This document shows positions 58,424-64,000 of a DNA stretch of 64,000 nt, in pieces (positions within the stretch are counted from its first letter, which is position 1; each line of letters starts with the position of its first letter). The stretch covers positions 5,580,001 through 5,644,000 of the forward strand of contig OZ241897.1 in the NCBI GenBank assembly GCA_965203535.1, read 5' to 3'. Origin of the DNA: JAJDTT01 sp022827025 (GTDB lineage: Bacteria; Acidobacteriota; UBA6911; RPQK01; JAJDTT01). Position numbers and translations under genes: made by a program. The notes below the pieces were generated by a model. It did not search any database, had not been told where the DNA came from, and was given only the letters and a program-made list of their open reading frames with translations.

Positions 58424-58447
58424 AGAGGGGACAGGAAAGTCCCCTCT
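58424..58447. repeat. AGAGGGGAC-AGGAAA-GTCCCCTCT hairpin
   Basis: A perfect nine-base stem with a six-base loop, related to the preceding hairpin (its complement shares GGGGAC/GTCCCC and the AGGAAA loop). It lies between the FG-GAP gene and the NCS2 permease gene, 70 bases before the latter. Confidence 0.65.
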
Positions 58448-58517
58448 CCCACGTCCACCCTCCTCTTTTCCTTTATTTTATAGATAGTTGTCTTTCAAAA
58501 TATGAGATAGGATCTCA

Positions 58518-59831
58518 ATGAACAAGATAGCCGAATTCTTCAAGTTCGAGCAGGAGAACACGAACTGGCGGATCGAGGTCACCGGCGGCGCGACCACGTT
58601 CATGACCATGGCCTACATCGTGGTCGTGAACCCGGCCATCCTGTCCGACGCCCTGGGCAAGGAGATGTTCGGGGAGCTGTTGTTCGCCACCTGCGCGGCC
58701 GCCGCCCTCGCCACGCTCCTGATGGGGTTGCTGGCCAACTATCCCTTCGCGCTGGCGCCCGGAATGGGGCTCAACGCCTTCTTCGCCTACACCATCGTCC
58801 TGGGCATGGGGGTGGACTGGAAGCTGGCCCTGGGCGTGGTCCTGGCTTCGGGGCTGCTGTTCCTGCTGTTGACCGTGTTGCGAGTCCGCGAAGCGATCAT
58901 CAACGCGGTTCCCGACCCGCTGAAGAGGGCCGTCGCGGCCGGAATCGGTCTGTTCATCGCATTCATCGGGCTGAAGAACGCCGGCCTCATCGTCGACAAT
59001 CCGGCCACCCTGGTGAGCCTGGGCGAGGTTCGCTCCTGGTCCGTGGGATTGGCCCTGTTGGGGCTCCTGGCCATCGGCGTGATGATGGCGCGCGGAATCC
59101 GGGGCGCGATCCTGCTGGGCATGATGGGCGTGACCTTGCTGGCCATGATCTTCGGGGCAACGCCGTGGCCCACGGGATTGGTCAGCATGCCGGTCTGGCC
59201 CGTCAATCTCTTCGGCGAAGCCGTGCGCCACCTGCCCCAGACGCTGAACATGGCGTTCATCGAGCTGATCCTCGCCCTGCTCTTCGTGGACCTCTTCGAC
59301 ACCATGGGGACGTTGCTGGGATTGTCGGAACGGTCCGGTTTTCTGGACGAGCGGGGTCGCCTGCCCCGGGCCAACCGGGCGTTGCTTTCCGATTCGGTGG
59401 GAACCGTCTGCGGCAGCGTCATCGGGACTTCAACCGTCACCACCTATATCGAGAGCGCCGCCGGCATCTCGTCCGGCGCCCGGACCGGTTTTTCCAGCGT
59501 GGTGGTCAGCGGACTGTTCGCCGCCGCGTTGTTCCTGACTCCGTTGGTTCAGTCGGTGCCCACCTTCGCCGCCGCCCCGGCGCTGGTGGTGACGGGTGTG
59601 CTGATGATGGGGGCCGCCGCGCGGATCCGGTGGAGCGACCTCTCGGAGGCGGTGCCGGCCTTTCTCACGCTGATCGCCATCCCGCTGACCTTCAGCATCG
59701 CCGACGGCCTGGCGCTGGGTTTCATCTCCTACCCCATCGTCAAGCGGTTGAGCGGACGAGGCGACGAGGTGCATTGGCTGGTCGACGTCCTGGCCGTGGT
59801 CTTTATCGCCAAGTACGTCTTCATCGGTTAG
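58518..59831 (+). CDS. NCS2/AzgA-type purine permease
   Basis: A 437-residue membrane protein. The opening KIAEFFKFEQENTNWRIEVTGGATTFMTMAYIVVVNPAILS is the usual AzgA/PbuG start for adenine, guanine or hypoxanthine carriers. Other family segments are ALAPGMGLNAFFAYTIV, VDLFDTMGTLLGLSER, and GTSTVTTYIESAAGISSGARTG. Around thirteen helices fit the length. Its stop TAG (59829-59831) is formed by the left end of the 164-bp mobile element, so the last residues (KYVFIG) are native or nearly so. It lies alone on the strand, with the acyltransferase gene convergent on the far side of the element. Confidence 0.9.
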   Translation: MNKIAEFFKFEQENTNWRIEVTGGATTFMTMAYIVVVNPAILSDALGKEMFGELLFATCAAAALATLLMGLLANYPFALAPGMGLNAFFAYTIVLGMGVDWKLALGVVLASGLLFLLLTVLRVREAIINAVPDPLKRAVAAGIGLFIAFIGLKNAGLIVDNPATLVSLGEVRSWSVGLALLGLLAIGVMMARGIRGAILLGMMGVTLLAMIFGATPWPTGLVSMPVWPVNLFGEAVRHLPQTLNMAFIELILALLFVDLFDTMGTLLGLSERSGFLDERGRLPRANRALLSDSVGTVCGSVIGTSTVTTYIESAAGISSGARTGFSSVVVSGLFAAALFLTPLVQSVPTFAAAPALVVTGVLMMGAAARIRWSDLSEAVPAFLTLIAIPLTFSIADGLALGFISYPIVKRLSGRGDEVHWLVDVLAVVFIAKYVFIG

Positions 59832-59992
59832 GAGTCTGCGCGGTAGAAATGATCGTAGCGAGAAAGTGGAGAATCGAGGCCAGATTTTCACGATTTAGAG
59901 GCGCATAGTTGTTCTATTCGCCGAGAAATCGCACGAATATGGACCGATTATACGCTTTCGCAGCAGATCAATTTCTGCCGCGCAGGCTCCTA
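59829..59992. mobile_element. 164-bp inverted-repeat MITE-like element, long copy D
   Basis: Same length and ends as the element at 353-516; I find one difference, GATTATACGC here versus GATTCTACGC there. It lies between two convergent genes. Its left TAG is the stop codon of the purine permease, and the acyltransferase gene's last six codons and stop (LRGRN then TGA) are inside its right end. A near-identical pair 59 kb apart implies recent movement or gene conversion. Bounded by TA on both sides. Confidence 0.85.
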
Positions 59993-62900
59993 GACCTCCG
60001 CTCCAGCTTCCGTCGGGCGAGGCGCCTCACGGCTCCCAGATCGAGTTTTCCGGTCCCCAGCAAGGGAATCTGTTCGGTCTTCACGAAGCGGTCCCGGCGC
60101 GGGGTGTGGAGATTGGGGAGCCCCGAGCCGGCAAGACGCCCCAGCACGGGTCCGATCCGGGATTCGTCCAGGGTGTGCAGTACGGCCAGAGCCTCCCCCT
60201 TCTTTTCGTCGGGGATTCCGGTGACGGCGAAGACCTGCTCCTCCGATTCGGCCGCCTGATGCAACAGTTCCTCCACTCGCCCGTGGGGAACCATCTCGCC
60301 GCCGATCTTGGAGAAGCGGGCGAGCCGGTCGGTGATCTTCACGAAGCCGTCCTCGCTCACCAGGCCGATGTCGCCCGTGACGTACCACCCGTCCCGGATC
60401 GCTTTCCGGGTCAGGTCGTCGCGCCCCAGATAGCCCCGCATCAGGTTGGGGCCCTTGACCAGCAGCATGCCGGGAGACCCGGCCGGCAGGGGGGCAAACG
60501 TGTCCGGGTCCACTACCCTCACCGCCACTCCCGGCAGGGGCTGGCCCACGGTTCCTGGCCGCGAACCGGACTGAAAAAAGCCGGGAGCCCGGTAGTCGGG
60601 GACGCCCACGGAGACCACGGGTGAGCATTCGGTGGTCCCGTAACCCTCCAGCGGCCGCAAGCCGAACTGATCCTGGAAGGCGGAGGCCAGCCTTTCGGGC
60701 AGCTTCTCCGCCCCGGTCACCACCAGCCGCAACGATCCGAACTGGCCGGGAGTGCACAGCCGCAGGTAGATCCGAAGGAAGGTCGGAGCGGTCAGCATGA
60801 TGCTCACGCGGTAGCGCTCCACCAGCCGTCCAACGGCCAGACCGTCCAACGGATTGGGATGCATGGGCAGAGCCAGGCCCTGCTTGGCCGCAAACCAGAA
60901 GACCATGTACCCGAAGGAATGAAACATGGGCATGATGCCCAGGATCCGGTCCGCCGTTCGCGTCCGCAGCACCTGTTCTGCCGCGTCGATGTTGGAATCC
61001 AGGTTGAACTGGGTGAGCATCACCCCCTTGGGGTCGCCCGTGCTGCCGCTGCTGAAGATGATGGTCACGAGGTCGCGGGGGCCGGGAACCCGGGTGGCCC
61101 CGCACAGCTTTTCCAGCCGGCGGCAGGGGAAAAACAGGGCGGCCAACAGGCTGGAGACCCGAAACCCGGCGCCGATGCCTTCCGCCAATTCCTCCAGGTA
61201 GAGGAGACGGACGTTTCCCGGCGGGGTGAGGTCCGCCTTTTTCAGGAAGGTGCGGCTCGTGACGACGGTCTCGAGCCCCGCCTGCTCCACGGCCGATTCC
61301 ATCCCGTGGACACCCGCGGTGTAGTTCAGGTTCACGGTGACCCGGCAGGCCAGGGCGGAGGCCAGGTTCATCAGGGCGGAGGCGACGGTGGGGGGCAGGA
61401 GGATCCCGACTCTCTCCTGCCCGGCCCATTCCGGCTTGAGAGTCCGGGCCAGGGCCACGGCGCCGGTCAGGGCCTTGATCCGATTCAGGCGGGGCCGGCT
61501 CTCGTCGGCATAGGCGAGAGCCAGCGGACGCGTCCTGGCTCTGCGCACGAAGGCCCGGTGCAAGGGACGGGTGTCCTCCTGGCGATGGGTCCACGCGGCG
61601 CAGGACAGCTCCTGGACCGCTTGGCGAATCGTTCCCGCGTCCGTACCCGAAGGCATCGGTGCGCCGAAAGCCAGCGTGACCTGGTAGGGGATCTCCCGCG
61701 GGATCTTGAGGACGAACCGGTCCCGCTCATAGCTGAAGATGCTGCCCCAGATCCGGTCCAGGTAGACGGGAATGATGGGCGCCCGCCGGTTCCGGAGGAT
61801 CCGTTCCAAGCCTCGATTGAAGGGCAGCATCGTGCCCGTTCGGGAGATCTGTCCCTCGGGAAAGATACAGACCAGTTCACCCTGGTCCAGGCGCTCGCCG
61901 GCATCCCTCAGAGCCCGAAGAATTTCCCGCGGGCCCTCGGACGAGGAGATGGGAATACATCCCAATGACTTCATAAATGGCTTGAAGTAGAACCGTTCAT
62001 AGTATTTCCGATGAACGATAAATCGGATCGGACGGTCGATGACGGCGAGGAGCAGGACGAAATCGATGAAGGAGACGTGGTTGGGGACCAGCAGCGCTCC
62101 TCCCTGCTCCGGGACCCTTTCCCGGCCCACGACCCGGAGCCGGTACAGGGAATGTGTGGCCAGGACCAGCAGGAGGCGCAGCAGGACATCGGGAAGCAGG
62201 GAGACCGCCCAGCACATTCCCGCCGTGAGCGCCAGCGCCGCAACCACCAGTATGGAGACCGGGGAGAGCCCCAGAGCGGCAAGGCCCGCCGCTCCCAGCG
62301 ATCCCAGCGTGATCCCGCCGAAAATCCAGACGTTGGCCAGCGCGATGACGGCTCCCCGGTGCCGGTCCGGAGCCCGCCATTGGAGCAGTGAGTTCAACGG
62401 TACGATGATCATGCCGCTGGCCACGCCCAGAGCGGCTGAAAAGGCCAAAAGCCCGTAGAACCCGGGCACGACCAGAGCCAACAGCAGGGTGTTTCCCGCC
62501 ATCAGAATGGCCCCCAGCGGGATCACGCCGTACTCGACCTGGCCGCGGGAGAGCCGGGCGGTGATCAAGCTGCCGCCGCCCACTCCCAGGCCGAACAGGG
62601 CCAGGGGGATTCCCGCATGGGTGTCGGAAAGGCCCAGGACCGACTTCACGTAGACCAGGATGTCCTGGCCGAGAAGGCTCGCGATGGTCCAGTAGACAAC
62701 GGACCCGGCCACGGCGAGGCGCAGAACGCGCTGTCGCCGGATGGCCCGCCAAGCCGTGCGGACGGTTTCTCCCAGGTTTCCTTCGGAGCGGGCTGCCGGC
62801 ACCCTGGGAAGCCGCAAAGAGATGATGAGCCCCACCACCGCCGCCGGAACCAGGACCGCTGCCGCCGTCCAGGCGACCTCTCCCGACAGGTCCAGGAGCA

Positions 62901-63411
62901 GGCCGCCGGAGGCCGTGCCCAGGATGATGGCCAGAAAGGTCCAAGTCTCCAGGTGGGCGTTCCCGGCGGTGAGCCGCTGGTGGGGCAACATCTCGGGAAG
63001 GATTCCGTACTTGGCGGGACTGAAGAGGGCGCTCTGCAGGCCCATGAGCCCGAGAATCACCAGTGGCGCCAGGGTCGAGCCGGGAGCCGTGTAGAGGGCG
63101 AGGGCGGCGCTGCCCATGAGCAGGACCTCCACCACCTTCATGCTGACGATAACGGTCCTCTTGCTGACCCGGTCGGCCAGGAGGCCTGCGGGGAGCGAGA
63201 AGAGCATGAGGGGAATGGTCAGGACGCAAAAGGCGACGGCGGTCTGGAGTTGGGCCGCGGACTGGTATTCGGGACCGCCGGGCGCCAGGTGCGCCGTGGA
63301 GGCCTTGATCGCCAGGAAGGTGACGATCAATTTCCAGGCGTTGTCGTTGAAGGCCCCGAAGAACTGGGCGATCAGAAGGAACTTGAGACCGGCTGTTGCG
63401 TCCTTTGCCAT
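59968..63411 (-). CDS. aas: Three-domain acyl-[ACP]-phospholipid O-acyltransferase (MFS-PlsC-AMP ligase)
   Basis: A 1147-residue fusion; ATG at 63411 is chosen, since residues before it come from dispersed-repeat sequence. Residues 1-400 form an MFS/LplT-like transporter of twelve helices (LLIAQFFGAFNDNAWKLIV at the start). Next is a PlsC acyltransferase with NHVSFIDF (HxxxxD) and FPEGQISRTG. Then comes an AMP-forming acyl-ligase with IIFSSGSTGDPKGVM and GYGTTECSPVVSV. The set recycles lysophospholipids: it flips them in, activates a fatty acid on ACP, and reacylates. Many Acidobacteriota have the fused form. Its C-terminal six residues are encoded by the mobile element. Confidence 0.88.
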   Translation of the reverse strand: MAKDATAGLKFLLIAQFFGAFNDNAWKLIVTFLAIKASTAHLAPGGPEYQSAAQLQTAVAFCVLTIPLMLFSLPAGLLADRVSKRTVIVSMKVVEVLLMGSAALALYTAPGSTLAPLVILGLMGLQSALFSPAKYGILPEMLPHQRLTAGNAHLETWTFLAIILGTASGGLLLDLSGEVAWTAAAVLVPAAVVGLIISLRLPRVPAARSEGNLGETVRTAWRAIRRQRVLRLAVAGSVVYWTIASLLGQDILVYVKSVLGLSDTHAGIPLALFGLGVGGGSLITARLSRGQVEYGVIPLGAILMAGNTLLLALVVPGFYGLLAFSAALGVASGMIIVPLNSLLQWRAPDRHRGAVIALANVWIFGGITLGSLGAAGLAALGLSPVSILVVAALALTAGMCWAVSLLPDVLLRLLLVLATHSLYRLRVVGRERVPEQGGALLVPNHVSFIDFVLLLAVIDRPIRFIVHRKYYERFYFKPFMKSLGCIPISSSEGPREILRALRDAGERLDQGELVCIFPEGQISRTGTMLPFNRGLERILRNRRAPIIPVYLDRIWGSIFSYERDRFVLKIPREIPYQVTLAFGAPMPSGTDAGTIRQAVQELSCAAWTHRQEDTRPLHRAFVRRARTRPLALAYADESRPRLNRIKALTGAVALARTLKPEWAGQERVGILLPPTVASALMNLASALACRVTVNLNYTAGVHGMESAVEQAGLETVVTSRTFLKKADLTPPGNVRLLYLEELAEGIGAGFRVSSLLAALFFPCRRLEKLCGATRVPGPRDLVTIIFSSGSTGDPKGVMLTQFNLDSNIDAAEQVLRTRTADRILGIMPMFHSFGYMVFWFAAKQGLALPMHPNPLDGLAVGRLVERYRVSIMLTAPTFLRIYLRLCTPGQFGSLRLVVTGAEKLPERLASAFQDQFGLRPLEGYGTTECSPVVSVGVPDYRAPGFFQSGSRPGTVGQPLPGVAVRVVDPDTFAPLPAGSPGMLLVKGPNLMRGYLGRDDLTRKAIRDGWYVTGDIGLVSEDGFVKITDRLARFSKIGGEMVPHGRVEELLHQAAESEEQVFAVTGIPDEKKGEALAVLHTLDESRIGPVLGRLAGSGLPNLHTPRRDRFVKTEQIPLLGTGKLDLGAVRRLARRKLERRSRSLRGRN

Positions 63412-63434
63412 GCGTCCGATCGTGGCGTTCGGGT

Positions 63435-63459
63435 AGGGGCGCCCCTTGTGGGCGCCCTC
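63435..63459. repeat. Dispersed GGGCGCC palindrome
   Basis: GGGGCGCCCC followed by TTGTGGGCGCCC, near the start of the acyltransferase gene. It is related to the copies at 3795, 55427 and 63558. Confidence 0.6.
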
Positions 63460-63557
63460 TTTCGTCGCTGCTGGCGCGACCGCGACCAAGCCCCGCGACC
63501 AAGCCCCTTGTCAGGGACCCGGGAACCACCGGCGGAGCAGCGTCGCCGGCCTGCGGC

Positions 63558-63578
63558 GGGCGACCACAAGGGTCGCCC
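63558..63578. repeat. Dispersed GGGCGACC/GGTCGCCC palindrome
   Basis: GGGCGACC and GGTCGCCC pair around ACAAG, followed by CCTAC as in the relatives at 3795-3821 and 55427-55448. No gene overlaps it. Confidence 0.65.
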
Positions 63579-63600
63579 CTACGGAGAACTCGCCGGCGTC

Positions 63601-63640
63601 GGCGGCTGGAAACCGCCGCTCCCGGCGATTGGAAATCGCC
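63601..63640. repeat. Two GGCG-type palindromes
   Basis: GGCGGCTGGAAACCGCC (63601-63617) and GGCGATTGGAAATCGCC (63624-63640), the same pair as inside the SDR gene at 54929-54970 and in the 24.1-kb cluster. They lie a few bases after the stop of the gene at the right edge. Confidence 0.75.
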
Positions 63641-63644
63641 TCTC

Positions 63645-64000
63645 CTAGCGTTGGAACTGGAAGGAGAAGAGCTTGGCGTTCTTGAAGTGGAACCTGAGCT
63701 GGACGGCCGTATCCTCCAGTCCTCCCACGTCTTTCCTTCCCCGCCATGTCATGCGGTGCCGGCCGCTGGTCCGGATCGGGTCGGAATCCTCAAGGGTGAA
63801 GCCCGGAATCGGGTGCTGGTTCGAGTCCAGGATCTCCACCCGAAGATGGGGAACACCGGAGCCCCAGTTGTGCTTGGCCGCCTCCATGGTCACGTAGAGG
63901 CCGTCCCCCTGGAAGCTGAAGGGCCGGGTCACCAGGCGTCCGGGATGGAGCTTGCCCGCGTCCACCGAGACGAAACCGTCGCGGGGCACGGTGGCCAGGC
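63645..64000 (-). CDS. C-terminal part of a secreted beta-propeller protein, cut by the right edge
   Basis: About 118 codons of a gene that enters from beyond the right edge (minus strand), with open frame to base 64000, so the GTG near 63989 is not a true start. The residues DGFVSVDAGKLHPGRLVTRPF, VEILDSNQHPIPGFTLEDSDPI and FHFKNAKLFSFQF align along their whole length with the end of the protein at 577-2136 (DGFVSIDAGKLRPGILLTHPF, VEILDHQVQPLSGFSLDQSDPL, FWIRNAKLYSFGF). It is therefore a paralogue of that propeller protein. Whether its propeller part is intact cannot be judged. Confidence 0.8.
   Translation of the reverse strand, partial: LATVPRDGFVSVDAGKLHPGRLVTRPFSFQGDGLYVTMEAAKHNWGSGVPHLRVEILDSNQHPIPGFTLEDSDPIRTSGRHRMTWRGRKDVGGLEDTAVQLRFHFKNAKLFSFQFQR

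Noticed and set aside
58366..58447. Rho-independent terminators after the FG-GAP gene
   Set aside because: Stems are strong but no T-run follows either, and the same stem recurs as a dispersed repeat.

Overview
The window is GC-rich (by eye above 60 percent), densely coding bacterial DNA with no rRNA, tRNA, CRISPR array, transposase or phage structural gene that I can see. The best clue to the host is the 1064-residue TonB-dependent receptor at 14477-17671, which has an N-terminal carboxypeptidase-regulatory-like domain and the plug motif LPLNGRNF. This is the large receptor type typical of Acidobacteriota. Secreted beta-propellers, CocE-type hydrolases, DAO-family flavoenzymes, FG-GAP proteins and dispersed palindromes fit a free-living heterotroph of that phylum, but the phylum call is an inference.

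Layout. (1) 1-24.1 kb is a scavenging region: an aminotransferase cut by the left edge, a secreted five-bladed-propeller glycosidase-like protein, a degenerate antitoxin-like ORF, a BNR sialidase-like protein, a Na+/solute symporter with a tiny membrane partner, a DAO flavoenzyme, three tandem CocE/S15 hydrolases, an SUMF1-type protein, the TonB receptor, a class-C beta-lactamase-like hydrolase, a second DAO flavoenzyme, a hexapeptide acyltransferase and two nearly identical tandem PQQ-propeller proteins. (2) 24.3-37.4 kb, all but one gene on the plus strand, holds a divergent split glycine-dehydrogenase-like pair coupled to an AcoX-like kinase, then a tightly packed run of lipoprotein, SDR, E1alpha, E1beta and E2 of a 2-oxoacid/acetoin dehydrogenase, a MetE-C-like protein, an FlK-like thioesterase and an enoyl-CoA hydratase. 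(3) 37.4-44.5 kb holds a one-polypeptide histidine kinase/response regulator with its own DNA-binding domain, two STAS proteins, an acyl-CoA dehydrogenase and an acyl-CoA synthetase. (4) 44.6-49.8 kb has ferritin facing an AttEFGH-type ABC export module across an AT-rich region with Fur-like palindromes. (5) 49.9-64 kb is mixed: symporter, PhyH dioxygenase, SLATT-like 2-TM protein, two atypical SDRs, TfoX-N protein, a 14-blade FG-GAP protein, an NCS2 purine permease, a three-domain Aas acyltransferase, and a right-edge fragment paralogous to the propeller protein at 577-2136.

Two things stand out. First, a family of small non-autonomous inverted-repeat elements flanked by TA: two 164-bp copies differing at a single base lie 59 kb apart (353-516 and 59829-59992), with two short internally deleted derivatives (20700-20751 and 28542-28585). 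Their ends supply stop codons to neighbouring genes. Second, the glycine-dehydrogenase-like pair has altered active-site loops, lacks GcvT and GcvH, and is translationally coupled to an AcoX-like kinase, so it may act on something other than glycine. Other rearrangement signs are a four-unit, about 150-bp tandem amplification of the SUMF1 gene's 3' end that reaches into the start of the third CocE gene, and several dispersed palindrome families, one of which has been added to the C-terminus of an SDR.
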